A DNA stretch of 41,945 nucleotides from Demequina pelophila (GTDB lineage Bacteria; Actinomycetota; Actinomycetes; Actinomycetales; Demequinaceae). Every line of letters begins with the position of its first letter. Positions within the stretch are counted from its first letter, which is position 1. The position numbers and the translations under genes were made by a program. Below the pieces are notes generated by a model. The model saw only the letters and a program-made list of their open reading frames with translations. It was not told the origin of the DNA and did not search any database. The stretch spans positions 135,143 through 177,087 of the forward strand of contig NZ_BBLY01000006.1 in NCBI RefSeq assembly GCF_000971175.1, in the 5' to 3' direction. Shown here in pieces: positions 29,802 through 38,742 of this stretch.

Positions 29802-31352
29802 TCAGCTCGAGGGTTGGGTGGCCGGGCTGGGAGTGGGGTCGATGGGTGCCGGGGAGGACGTCGTGGGCTCGGGGTCCTGCTCGATCACGATCGAGTCGTC
29901 CAGGGGCGCTCTGAATCCGGCCATCGCGATCCACACCGCGCCGATGAGCGCGAGGATCGCGACCACGACCGTGAGGCGGGTGCCGTTGAGCGGCCCGCCG
30001 TTCTGGGCCCGGTCGCGCGCGCGGTCGAGGCTGCGCGTGATGGACACGGAGCGGGGCCAGCGGCGGTGCAGCCGCTCGAGCACCAGCTCCCACGTCGACG
30101 GTCCGCGCGCCTCGGTCTGCTCGGTGACCATGACCTCGAGCGTGTCGAAGCCGGCCTCGTACTTGTCCGCGGGGCCGGTGGGCTCGGGCGGCGCCTCGCG
30201 CTGGGCGGGCGTCTCATAGAGCTCCTCCTCCGCCTCGCGCAGCTGCTCGCGCAGGTCCGGGCTCGCGACCGCCTCCGCGGCGACCTCGTCGGCCTCGTGG
30301 CGGGCGTGCTCGAGCGTCTCTGGCGTGACCAGGGACGAGGCCGCGGTGGTCGCCCCCGCCGCCGCGGCGCCCGCGGCCGCGCCCGCACCGAGCCGGGATT
30401 GACGCTGCGCCTCCTCGTGGGCGGCCTGCTCCCAGGCCTCACGGGCGGCACGCTCGCGCGCCTCGATCTCGGCCTGCTCGCGCGCCTCGCGCTCGGCGCG
30501 CTCCTGCTCGGCGCGGCGCGCGTGCTCGAGCTCCCGAGCCCGGGCGACGCTGGGCTCGAGTGTGTCCAAGGCCTCGCTCAGGCCCGCGAGGGCACGCGGA
30601 TCGAACGGGCTCAGCGCCCGGACGACCGCATCGAGCCGCTCGGGCGAGTGGCCGGCCAGCACGTCCTCGCACAGGGCGCGCGCCTGGGTCGGCAGGTCCT
30701 CGGGAAGGTCGTCCGGGGTCGCGTCGGCGGCCGGGCCGCCGGTCAGGCAGCGCACCAGCAGGGCGGCGAGGGCCTTCGCGTCGACGGCCTCGGCCAGGGA
30801 CGATGCGCGGGCGCGGGCGGCGATCGCCGCCGCCTCGTCGTCGGGCCGCGTGGGCGCATCGGCCGCGGCTGGAGGAGCGTCCGCGTCCTCCTGGGCGGGG
30901 CCGTCGACGCCGATGCCCGACAGGACCACGCGTCCGCGCGGGGTGATGGTCACGGCGGCGGGCCGCAGCATGCCGTGGTGGAGGCCGGAGGTGCGGGCGG
31001 CGACGAGCGCGCGGCCCACGCCGCCGACCGCGGCGAGCGCGCGGCGGGAGTCCAGGCGACGGTCGGCGAGCACGTCGGTGAGGCGCACGCCCTCGACGTG
31101 TTCGGTCGCGACGTACGCGGCGTCCTCGTGGCGGCCGACCCCCACGACGCGTGCGAGCCGAGGATCGTGCAGCCGGGAGGCGCGCGTGGCCTCCGCCCGG
31201 ACCGCCTCGCTCCTGGCCCCGCTCACCACGTCCACGAGCGTGTCCCGGCCGAGCCGTGCATCGTGCGCCCTGAAGCGGGCGATTCCGGGGACGTCGTGAG
31301 GCAGCGACTCGATGAGGGCGAAGCGTCCGCCTACCGTCGTGCCAGCGTGCAC
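29802..31352 (-). CDS. Membrane-anchored pseudokinase next to MurJ
   Basis: 516 residues. The N-terminal ~280 residues resemble a Ser/Thr kinase fold ([14 protein letters not shown], then [16 protein letters not shown]), but the catalytic loop reads [10 protein letters not shown] instead of HRDxKxxN, DFG is replaced by LSGIGV, and no ATP-binding lysine is apparent, so it is probably inactive. A charged Glu/Ala/Arg-rich coiled-coil follows (about 280-330), then one membrane helix near 465-485 and a short Pro/Ser tail. In M. tuberculosis the corresponding pseudokinase is fused to MviN/MurJ (Rv3910) and binds FhaA; here it is a separate gene 31 nt after murJ. Strong GGGAGG precedes the GTG. Confidence 0.78.
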   Translation of the reverse strand: MHAGTTVGGRFALIESLPHDVPGIARFRAHDARLGRDTLVDVVSGARSEAVRAEATRASRLHDPRLARVVGVGRHEDAAYVATEHVEGVRLTDVLADRRLDSRRALAAVGGVGRALVAARTSGLHHGMLRPAAVTITPRGRVVLSGIGVDGPAQEDADAPPAAADAPTRPDDEAAAIAARARASSLAEAVDAKALAALLVRCLTGGPAADATPDDLPEDLPTQARALCEDVLAGHSPERLDAVVRALSPFDPRALAGLSEALDTLEPSVARARELEHARRAEQERAEREAREQAEIEARERAAREAWEQAAHEEAQRQSRLGAGAAAGAAAAGATTAASSLVTPETLEHARHEADEVAAEAVASPDLREQLREAEEELYETPAQREAPPEPTGPADKYEAGFDTLEVMVTEQTEARGPSTWELVLERLHRRWPRSVSITRSLDRARDRAQNGGPLNGTRLTVVVAILALIGAVWIAMAGFRAPLDDSIVIEQDPEPTTSSPAPIDPTPSPATQPSS

Positions 31353-31383
31353 GCGTCCTCCCTCGATGTCTCGAATGTGAGGT

Positions 31384-33099
31384 TCATCGTACGCGGCGCC
31401 TCAGACGGCTCACCACAGGGGCCACGAGCTCGTTGGCCTCGGGCACGCGCAGGAGCCGCAGCAGCGCCCAGTACACGAGGCCCATCACCGGGACCAGGAC
31501 GGCCAGCGAGACGCCAGCGACCATGAGGCTGTGCAGCACGTCGTCGCCGCCGGCCTCGGGGACCAGGCGCAGGAGCGCCCAGCCGACGGCGCCCGAGACG
31601 AGCGCGGCGAGCAGCGCGCGCGCCGCGAGGGCGGGGTAGCGGCGTCCGTCGAGGCCGCCGATGCGCCGGCGCACGCCCACGCCGCGCAGGACCACGCAGA
31701 CCACGTTCGCGAGCGACAGCGCCAGCGCGGTGCCCGCGGTCCACCAGTACGGGTCGAGCACGCGCTGGAGGCCGAGCATCCCGAGCACCCACACGAGGGT
31801 GACGGGGATCTGGATGTAGAAGACCGCCTTCGCGTCCTCGAGGGCGAAGAACACGTTCTTGAACACGCCCAGCAAGGCCAGCGGCGCGCCGCCCACGGCG
31901 AGCGCCATGAGCACGTACGCGATGGACTGGACCACGTCGGCGGGCACGGTGGGCAGCGCGAGGCGGACGATCATGGGCGCGAGCGCGACGAGCACCGCCG
32001 TGGACCACAGCCCGAAGACGGTGACGATGCGCATCCCGCGCGCCACGGTCGCGCGCAGCGCGGCCATGTCCTGGGCGGCCGCGTGGCGCGACATGGTGGT
32101 GGCGAGCGCGGTGAGCAGCGACACGATGATGAGCGAGTGCGGCAGCAGGTACAGCATCATCGCGTTGAAGTAGGCGGCGTTGCCGGCGATCGAGGCGTCG
32201 CCCAGGTCGTGGCCCACGGCGCCGGCCTCGGAGGCGACGCGGGTGACCGCGATGACGCCCACCTGGTCCAGGAGCACGGCGCCGAGCGCCCAGCCCGCGA
32301 CGGTGGTGACGCCGGACAGCTCCCCCTTGGGGCCGCGCCAGACCGGGCGCCAGCGGTAGCCGCCGCGCATGAGCGGCCACACGAGGATGAGCGCCTGCGC
32401 CGCGATTCCCAGCGTGGCCGTGCCCGCGATGAGCCACGTGGACCCCGGGGTCCACCAGTCCGGCTGGTCGATCTCGGGCCGGTAGCCGCCGTACAGCGCG
32501 AGGAAGGCTGCGAGCCCGGCCACGGACACGACGTTGTTGAGCACGGGCGCCCACATGTAGGGCCCGAACTGCTCGCGCGCGTTGAGCACCTGGCCCAGGA
32601 TCGTGTAGACGCTGTAGAAGAACAGCTGGGGGATGCACCAGAACGCGAACGCCGTGGCGAGGTCGCGCTGCTCCGCGCCCCAGCCCTGCGTGTAGATCCC
32701 GACGAAGACGGGTGCCGCGAGCGTGAACACCAGCGTGATGGCGAGCGAGCCGAACACCCCGAGGGTGACGATGCGGTCGACCGTCCGCTTGCCGTCGGCG
32801 CGCCGGAAGGCGCGGACGATCTGCGGGACCAGCACCGCGTTGAGCACGCCGGCCGCGACGATCGCGTACAGCGTGTTGGGGATCTTGTTGGCGACGTCGT
32901 AGGAGTTCGCGGCGATGCCGGTGGCGCCGATCGCGGCCGCGAGCATCGCGTTGCGGATGAAGCCCAGGCCGCGCGAGACGAGCGTCCCGGACGCCATCAC
33001 CATGGTGTTGCGGCGCAGCGACTTGCGCGGCGGCATCGGCTCCCCACCCTCCCCGGAGACGTCGTCGGAGGGGCGCGGGGCGTCGGTCATGTCAGCCAT
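31384..33099 (-). CDS. murJ: Lipid II flippase MurJ (MviN)
   Basis: 571-residue polytopic membrane protein with about 14 helices, of the MviN/MurJ family that moves lipid II across the membrane for peptidoglycan assembly. The N-terminus MVMASGTLVSRGLGFIRNAM is characteristic, as are NKIPNTLYAIVAAGVLNAVLVP and GQVLNAREQFGPYMWAPVLN. The ATG overlaps the end of the upstream gene by eight nt; a second ATG three codons in is possible. No kinase domain is fused, unlike some actinobacteria. Confidence 0.94.
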   Translation of the reverse strand: MADMTDAPRPSDDVSGEGGEPMPPRKSLRRNTMVMASGTLVSRGLGFIRNAMLAAAIGATGIAANSYDVANKIPNTLYAIVAAGVLNAVLVPQIVRAFRRADGKRTVDRIVTLGVFGSLAITLVFTLAAPVFVGIYTQGWGAEQRDLATAFAFWCIPQLFFYSVYTILGQVLNAREQFGPYMWAPVLNNVVSVAGLAAFLALYGGYRPEIDQPDWWTPGSTWLIAGTATLGIAAQALILVWPLMRGGYRWRPVWRGPKGELSGVTTVAGWALGAVLLDQVGVIAVTRVASEAGAVGHDLGDASIAGNAAYFNAMMLYLLPHSLIIVSLLTALATTMSRHAAAQDMAALRATVARGMRIVTVFGLWSTAVLVALAPMIVRLALPTVPADVVQSIAYVLMALAVGGAPLALLGVFKNVFFALEDAKAVFYIQIPVTLVWVLGMLGLQRVLDPYWWTAGTALALSLANVVCVVLRGVGVRRRIGGLDGRRYPALAARALLAALVSGAVGWALLRLVPEAGGDDVLHSLMVAGVSLAVLVPVMGLVYWALLRLLRVPEANELVAPVVSRLRRRVR

Positions 33100-35206
33100 T
33101 GTCGCCGGGACCCGGCGCGGCAGTGCCCTGCCGAGGTCCCGTGCGCGTGTCCTTGCGGCCGCGGCGGATGGTTCGGTAGACGCCGGCCACGAGCAGCAGG
33201 ACCAGTCCCACCGTGAAGACGGCGGTCACCGCGTTGCCCCAGTCGGCACGCACGCGGACCGTGAGGGTGACCCGGTCGCTCACCGGCTCACCCGCATCGT
33301 TGCGCAGCACGATCGCCGCGGTGACGTCCGCGGTCGACACCGCCTCCACCGGCACCAGCACGGACTGCGTCGCGCCGGCCGCCACCGTCACCACCGGCGA
33401 CTCGCGCACCTGGAGGTTGGGGCTGAAGGACAGCATCTCCACCCGGACGGTCGCCTCCACGGGCAGGTCGTTGCGCACGGCCACCGGCACGGACCCGGAG
33501 GCGGCGATGAGGTTGATGTCCGATCCGGCCGGCAGGTACAGCGCGCCCAGCGTCGCGTCGAGCTCCGTCAGCGAGGACCCGAGGCGCGCGGCTCGGAGGT
33601 CGGGGTCGGCGCGCAGGGGGCGCGCGAGCGGCGCGAGGAGCGCGTCCGCGCCCGGATCCATGATCGCGTCCGGCTCCGAGGCGGTGGTGGCGAGCCGCTC
33701 CAGCCCAGTCAGTCGACTCGCTAGTTCCGCGACGCTCTCGGCGGCCAGGTCGCCCGACGTGCGGGCCTCGCCGGGGACGGTGGCCTCGGACGATGCGCCG
33801 GCCACCAGGTCCGCCACCGTCACCGGGGTCACGAAGGGGGCCGCGAGCACCGCCTCGAGGGTCTGGGCGTCACCGCCGACGGACGAGAGCCAGGTGCTGC
33901 CCGTGGAGACCACGGCGGTGCCGGACTCGGCCAGCAGCGCGGCCTCCGCCACGGCCCGCGCGGGCGCCGAGAGCGATCCGGGCCGGGCCTGCGCCACCGC
34001 GGCCGACAGCTCGAGGTCCGGGGCGATGACCGCGAGCGTGCCGGCGCCGGTGGACGCCAGCGTCACCGCCGCGTCCGGGGCCGCGTCGCCCGCGGCGGCC
34101 TCGCCGTCGAGCAGCATGGCCGCGGCGCCGTGCGCGGCCGCGAAGTCCACGGTGGCCTGGTCGAGGGTGGGCGACACCGCGAGCCACGGGAGCGCCCGCA
34201 CCACGCCGGTCGCGGTGGACTCGGAGCGGTCGAGGGCGAAGGCGAGCAGGGACTCGTCCTGGGCGTGCGCGAGCGACGCGAGGTCCGGGTCCTGGGCCGG
34301 GAGGCGGTACACGTCGCGGTCGCCCAGGGGGATGCTCGCCGCGCCGGCCGTGCCCAGCTGCGACGCATCGAGCAGGAGCGTGACACCGGCCGCGTCGGAC
34401 GCCTCCGCCACGGTGCGCACGCGGGTGCTCGAGCCGGTCGCGCTGACGACGGCGGCGAGCTCCATCTGGGGGATGCCCGCGCCGGTCCACGTGACGACCC
34501 CGGTCTCCACCGGGATGGTGCCGTCGGCGGTCTCGAGCGCGATGGTCAGTCCTCGCACGCCCCACGACTCGCCGAGTCCCAGGTCCGACCCCCGGACGTT
34601 GGCCGAGACCACGGTCGAGGCGCCCGCGGCGAGCCGATGCACGGTCCGGGTCTCGGGCTCCTCCTCGGGGGCCGCGCTCGCGTCCGGGGTGGGCACCTCC
34701 TCGGGCGCGGGGCTCGCGGAGGTTCCGGGCGCATCGTCCACCGGCACCTCGATGGACTCGCCCACGTCCGCGCTCGCGACCGACAGCATGCGGCCGCCCG
34801 GGGCCGCGAGGAAGGCGTCGATCTGCGCGGACGTGGTGAGCGGCGCGGCCGTGAGCGACACGAGGACGCGCGCGTCCTCGAGCGGGAGGTCCTCGCCGTT
34901 GTCGACGCGCACGCGCGCGGACAGCAGGTCGCGGGGTCCGACCGTGGCCGCCGGGTAGGCGAGCAGCTGGGCGGCGACGACCGCCTCGTCCTCGGCCGCA
35001 TCGTCCGCCGGGTCCTGGGCCTGGTCCTCTCCCGGGTCCGCGGTGGTGGCGGGCGACGGGGTGGCCGGCGATGGTGCGGCGGGAGAGGCCGTGGCCGCGG
35101 GCTCGGCGGGATCGTCGGCCGCCGTCGCGGGGGCGACCGCGGGCCCGAGTGCCACGAGGGGCGCCGCGACCACGGCGGCCGCCAGCAGCGCTCCGATCGC
35201 TCGCAC
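33092..35206 (-). CDS. Large anchored extracytoplasmic protein, DUF6049/Rv3909-like
   Basis: 704 residues. A signal sequence (MRAIGALLAAAVVAAPLVAL) is followed by a Pro/Ala/Thr-rich acidic stretch and a long beta-rich extracellular region. It ends in a single C-terminal membrane helix (VFTVGLVLLLVAGVY) and a basic tail. The position between the NUDIX gene and murJ matches Rv3909 of M. tuberculosis and its actinobacterial counterparts. The role is unknown; conserved linkage to murJ suggests a cell-envelope function. The GTG start 12 nt after the NUDIX stop was chosen because it gives a clean signal peptide; the Shine-Dalgarno is weak. Confidence 0.8.
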   Translation of the reverse strand: MRAIGALLAAAVVAAPLVALGPAVAPATAADDPAEPAATASPAAPSPATPSPATTADPGEDQAQDPADDAAEDEAVVAAQLLAYPAATVGPRDLLSARVRVDNGEDLPLEDARVLVSLTAAPLTTSAQIDAFLAAPGGRMLSVASADVGESIEVPVDDAPGTSASPAPEEVPTPDASAAPEEEPETRTVHRLAAGASTVVSANVRGSDLGLGESWGVRGLTIALETADGTIPVETGVVTWTGAGIPQMELAAVVSATGSSTRVRTVAEASDAAGVTLLLDASQLGTAGAASIPLGDRDVYRLPAQDPDLASLAHAQDESLLAFALDRSESTATGVVRALPWLAVSPTLDQATVDFAAAHGAAAMLLDGEAAAGDAAPDAAVTLASTGAGTLAVIAPDLELSAAVAQARPGSLSAPARAVAEAALLAESGTAVVSTGSTWLSSVGGDAQTLEAVLAAPFVTPVTVADLVAGASSEATVPGEARTSGDLAAESVAELASRLTGLERLATTASEPDAIMDPGADALLAPLARPLRADPDLRAARLGSSLTELDATLGALYLPAGSDINLIAASGSVPVAVRNDLPVEATVRVEMLSFSPNLQVRESPVVTVAAGATQSVLVPVEAVSTADVTAAIVLRNDAGEPVSDRVTLTVRVRADWGNAVTAVFTVGLVLLLVAGVYRTIRRGRKDTRTGPRQGTAAPGPGDNG

Positions 35207-35217
35207 GGGTGCCCGCG

Positions 35218-35760
35218 TCAGGACTCGATGGCGAGCAGGCGCGCCGCCGCCACCGCCATCTTCCGCTCGTTGGGGAACGCGAGCTCGGACGCGAGCGTCG
35301 CGACCTGGATCCAGCGGGCGACCTCGGCCTCGTGGTCGGGATCGTTCTCGGTGGTGATGTAGCCGCCCTTGGCCTCGAGGAGGTAGTGGTGCACCACCTT
35401 GTGCACGCGGCGGTCGTCGCCCGTGAACCAGTAGTCGATGACGCCCAGCGGCTGGATGATCTCCGCGTCGATGCCGGTCTCCTCGGCCACCTCGCGCACC
35501 GCCGCGATCTCCGGCGTCTCGCCCTCCTCGATGTGGCCCTTGGGCAGGCACCACTCGAGCCGGCCGGCGCGGTTGCGACGCCCGATGCACGCGGCGTACG
35601 CGATGCCGTCCTCGATCCGGATGGCGATGCCTCCGGCCGAGGTCTCGTTACTCACCGGCAGCGACGCCGTCCGTCCCGAGCCCTCGCGCCTGCGCCGGGG
35701 CTGCACCACCGTGGGGGGGTGCGGCACCGGGCCGGGGACGGGTGCGGACGGCTTGGGCAT
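35218..35760 (-). CDS. NUDIX hydrolase, MutT4-like
   Basis: 180 residues. The NUDIX box fits exactly: G75, E81, R89-E90, E93-E94, G96 within GHIEEGETPEIAAVREVAEE. It hydrolyses a nucleoside diphosphate linked to another group; the substrate is unknown. A proline-rich N-terminal ~35 residues precede the domain. The location next to the CCA-adding enzyme matches mutT4 of mycobacteria. It diverges from the CCA gene across a 95-bp gap that holds one GCATCGTCCC motif. Confidence 0.88.
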   Translation of the reverse strand: MPKPSAPVPGPVPHPPTVVQPRRRREGSGRTASLPVSNETSAGGIAIRIEDGIAYAACIGRRNRAGRLEWCLPKGHIEEGETPEIAAVREVAEETGIDAEIIQPLGVIDYWFTGDDRRVHKVVHHYLLEAKGGYITTENDPDHEAEVARWIQVATLASELAFPNERKMAVAAARLLAIES

Positions 35761-35855
35761 GGGCCAACTTTAGCGACCGCGCGAGGGACCCCGGTCCTGG
35801 CTCGCCCGACCCGGCCACCGCATCGTCCCCCAGGGCATCTGGGACACTGGAGCGC

Positions 35856-37313
35856 GTGACTCCCACCCTCGAACTGCCCGACATCGCCGTCCTGCGCGCC
35901 CGCGCGCAGGGACTCTGGGGCGCGCTGCCGCCCGAGGTGGGCGAGCTCGCGGAGGCGTTCGCGGCGGCCGGTCACGAGCTGGCGCTGGTCGGCGGGCCGG
36001 TGCGCGACGCGTTCCTGGGGCGCTCCAGCGCGGACCTCGACTTCGCGACCTCGGCGCGGCCTGACGACATCGAGCGCCTGCTCAAGGCGTGGACGCGCGC
36101 CACGTGGGACATGGGGCGGGAGTTCGGGACCATCGGCGGCCGCCGCGGGGACCTGGTGGTCGAGATCACCACCTACCGCGCGGACGAGTACGACGGCGCG
36201 ACCCGCAAGCCCGTGGTGGCCTTCGGCGACTCGCTCGAGGGCGACCTCGCGCGGCGCGACTTCACCGTCAATGCGATGGCGGTGCGGCTGCCCCAGGCGG
36301 AGTTCGTCGACCCGTTCGGCGGGCTCGAGGATCTCGCGGGCGGGCTGCTGCGGACCCCGGTGGACCCGGCCGTGTCCTTCGGGGACGATCCCCTGCGGAT
36401 GATGCGCGCCGCGCGCTTCGCGTCGCAGCTGGGCTTCGACATCGAGCCGGCGACCTTTGCGGCCATGGCCGCGATGGCGGAGCGGATCTCGATCGTCTCC
36501 GCCGAGCGCGTCCGCGACGAGCTGGTCAAGCTGCTGCTGGGCGGCTGGGTGCGCGCGGGTCTCGCGGCGCTCGTGGACTCCGGCATCGCGGAGCACGTGC
36601 TGCCCGAGCTGCCCGCGCTCAAGCTCGAGGTCGACGAGCACCATCACCACAAGGACGTCTACGACCACACGCTCACGGTGGTCGAGCAGGCCATCGACCT
36701 GGAGACCGGCCCCGACGGGCCCGTGCCCGGCCCGGACCTGGTGCTGCGCCTGGCGTCGCTGCTGCACGACATCGGCAAGCCGCCCACGCGCCGGCTCGAG
36801 CCGGGCGGCGGCGTCTCCTTCCACCACCACGAGGTCGTGGGCGCGAAGATGGCGCGCCGCCGGCTCAAGGAGCTGCGCTTCGACAAGGACACCATCAAGG
36901 CGGTCGACCACCTGGTGGCCCTGCACCTGCGCTTCCACGGGTACGCGGACGCGCGCTGGTCGGACTCGGCCGTGCGCCGCTACGTGGTCGACGCGGGCGA
37001 CGAGCTCGAGCGGCTCCACCGCCTCACCCGCGCGGACGTCACCACCCGCAACCGGCGCAAGGCGGACCGCCTGTCCCACGCGTACGACGACCTCGAGCAC
37101 CGCATCGCCGAGCTGCGCGAGCAGGAGGAGATCGACGCGATCCGCCCCGACCTCGACGGCACCCAGATCATGGCGATCCTGGGCATCGCGCCCGGCCGCG
37201 AGGTGGGCGTCGCCTACAAGCACCTGCTCGAGCTGCGCATGGAGCACGGTCCGCTGGGCCCGGAGCGCGCCGAGGCCGAACTGCGCGCCTGGTGGGAGGC
37301 CCGGCAGGGCTGA
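35856..37313 (+). CDS. pcnA: CCA tRNA nucleotidyltransferase
   Basis: 485 residues, class II nucleotidyltransferase that adds or repairs the tRNA 3' CCA. The catalytic motif is LVGGPVRDAFLGRSSADLDF with metal aspartates D60 and D62. RRDFTVNAMA and DPLRMMRAARFASQL are standard family landmarks. A C-terminal HD domain has LLHDIGKP with H304/D305. The GTG start follows GGAG at only three nt, so a leaderless or weakly initiated mRNA is possible. Divergent from the NUDIX gene. Confidence 0.93.
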   Translation: MTPTLELPDIAVLRARAQGLWGALPPEVGELAEAFAAAGHELALVGGPVRDAFLGRSSADLDFATSARPDDIERLLKAWTRATWDMGREFGTIGGRRGDLVVEITTYRADEYDGATRKPVVAFGDSLEGDLARRDFTVNAMAVRLPQAEFVDPFGGLEDLAGGLLRTPVDPAVSFGDDPLRMMRAARFASQLGFDIEPATFAAMAAMAERISIVSAERVRDELVKLLLGGWVRAGLAALVDSGIAEHVLPELPALKLEVDEHHHHKDVYDHTLTVVEQAIDLETGPDGPVPGPDLVLRLASLLHDIGKPPTRRLEPGGGVSFHHHEVVGAKMARRRLKELRFDKDTIKAVDHLVALHLRFHGYADARWSDSAVRRYVVDAGDELERLHRLTRADVTTRNRRKADRLSHAYDDLEHRIAELREQEEIDAIRPDLDGTQIMAILGIAPGREVGVAYKHLLELRMEHGPLGPERAEAELRAWWEARQG

Positions 37314-37362
37314 TCGCGCCTGGCTCTGGGAGTCCCCCGCCGCGCGCCTGTCGCTTTTGGTC

Positions 37363-37495
37363 CGGGACAATGTGGACCGGTGAATCGGCGCCGTCGCTTC
37401 CTGCGGGACAGCGAGGACCGCACGAGTATGGGGTTGGCGGTCCGGATTGTCCCGCAGCACGCCAGATCGCGCCTCTGGCGGTCCTCAGTGTCCCG
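37363..37495. repeat. Four-motif palindromic element, family 1, left copy
   Basis: Four 18-bp motifs: CGGGACAATGTGGACCGG (37363), CGGGACAGCGAGGACCGC (37404), then reverse-complement forms GCGGTCCGGATTGTCCCG (37437) and GCGGTCCTCAGTGTCCCG (37478). Start-to-start spacing is 41, 33, 41 bp. The first pairs with the fourth and the second with the third. It sits between the CCA gene and the DUF559 gene; the remaining ~180 bp of that gap shows only GGCCCGGACCAC direct repeats (37506-37531). Confidence 0.9.
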
Positions 37496-37673
37496 GACCA
37501 CACGGGGCCCGGACCACAGGGGGCCCGGACCACGACGCAGGCGGGGCACACGGATCTCAGGGGCGCGAGAGCTGCGGGCGAGGGCGATGTCCCCCGACCA
37601 TGAACCGGAAGGATCTCCCCAGCCGCGGTCCCGATCCGTGCGACAGTGCCGGGAGACGAGCCACCGTCGCGGC

Positions 37674-38576
37674 ATGAGCGTGTCCGACCTTCGTGCCGCA
37701 CTGCCGCATCGCCTCGATCCGTGGACTCGCACGGAGCTGCTCGCGATCGCCACGCGCACCGCCATCGACGGCGAGATCGCGAGCGGTCGACTCGTGCGCC
37801 TGCTGCCCGACCGCTACGTGTCGGGCATCCACGCCGAGTCGTGGGAGACGCGCGCCAGGACCGCCACGAGTTGGGCAGGGCCGACGTCGATGCTCGCGGG
37901 CCTGAGCGCGCTCGCGCTGTGGGACGGAGCCGACCGGGTGCCACCGATCACCGTCGCCGCGCCGTGGGAGCAACGCCTGCGCGGGCCCCGATGGGTGCAG
38001 GTCCGCAGGTTCGTCCGCCTGCCGGCCATGCGCGAGCGGGGAGCCTTGCGCGCGATGGAGCCGGCGGCTGCCGTCGTGGTTGCTCATTCTCTGCTGCCGC
38101 CCGGGTCGCGAGCGGAGGCCGTCTACCGGCCCATACGTCGTCGGCTGGTCACGGCGGAGCAGATTGCGTACGAGGCCGAGCGCATGGCGAAGGTTCGCGG
38201 GCGGCGCGAGCTCCTGCGCAGGCTCGAGCATGCTGACCTGGGTGCCGAGAGCTTCCTCGAGGAGGAGGGCGGCGCGCACGTGCTCCAGGGGCCCTTGCTT
38301 GGATCCGTGGTGCGGCAGCATCGCGTCGTCGTGGAGGGATACCCGTATCGGCTCGACGCCTTCGACCCCGCATCGCTCACCGCGCTGGAGTTTGACGGCG
38401 GCTCCCACGACGATCCGGAGCAGCGCCGGGCGGACTCGATGCGCGACGCACGCCTCGCGTCGGTCGGGATCCAGACGCTGCGCTTCACCTTCGAGGACAC
38501 CACCGGCCGCCCGGAGTGGTGCCGACGGATCGCCGAGGCCACGGTCGCCCGGCGCCGTGCCGACTTCGCCCGCTAG
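37674..38576 (+). CDS. AbiEi-like N-terminus with DUF559 (Vsr-fold) nuclease domain
   Basis: 300 residues. Residues about 15-55 (TRTELLAIATRTAIDGEIAS, then GRLVRLLPDRYVSG) resemble the winged-helix start of AbiEi-type antitoxin proteins. The C-terminal ~80 residues match DUF559: YRLDAFDPASLTALEFDGG with D228, E239 and D241, then QRRADSMRDARLASVGIQTLR. This is the PD-(D/E)xK/Vsr nuclease core, so metal-dependent DNA cleavage is plausible but unproven. No partner toxin gene adjoins it. It is flanked by two inverted copies of the four-motif palindromic element. The ATG has only weak GGAG upstream. Confidence 0.75.
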   Translation: MSVSDLRAALPHRLDPWTRTELLAIATRTAIDGEIASGRLVRLLPDRYVSGIHAESWETRARTATSWAGPTSMLAGLSALALWDGADRVPPITVAAPWEQRLRGPRWVQVRRFVRLPAMRERGALRAMEPAAAVVVAHSLLPPGSRAEAVYRPIRRRLVTAEQIAYEAERMAKVRGRRELLRRLEHADLGAESFLEEEGGAHVLQGPLLGSVVRQHRVVVEGYPYRLDAFDPASLTALEFDGGSHDDPEQRRADSMRDARLASVGIQTLRFTFEDTTGRPEWCRRIAEATVARRRADFAR

Positions 38577-38609
38577 GCAGTGGCTGGCGCCGTGGAGGCG
38601 TCTTTGGCC

Positions 38610-38742
38610 CGGGACACTGAGGACCGCCAGATCGCGCGTGTCGTATGCTGCGGGACACTCCGGACCGCGCGGCTATGAATGGAGCGGTCCTCAGTGTCCC
38701 GAACCGCGCGCGCCAGCCGATTCAGCGGTCCTCAGTGTCCCG
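38610..38742. repeat. Four-motif palindromic element, family 1, right copy
   Basis: Motifs at 38610 (CGGGACACTGAGGACCGC), 38651 (CGGGACACTCCGGACCGC), 38684 and 38725 (both GCGGTCCTCAGTGTCCCG), with the same 41/33/41 spacing and 15-bp centre as the left copy. The outer spacer TGAATCGGC matches the left copy only when this copy is inverted, so the two elements face each other. The last motif overlaps the 3' end of the MFS gene. Confidence 0.9.

Noticed and set aside
29802..31352. Active PknB-type Ser/Thr kinase
   Set aside because: The catalytic HRD, the DFG and an ATP-anchoring lysine are missing.
37363..38742. Composite transposon or insertion sequence
   Set aside because: No transposase, no obvious target-site duplication, and each flank is itself a palindrome, unlike simple terminal inverted repeats. 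Kept as a REPIN-like hypothesis instead.
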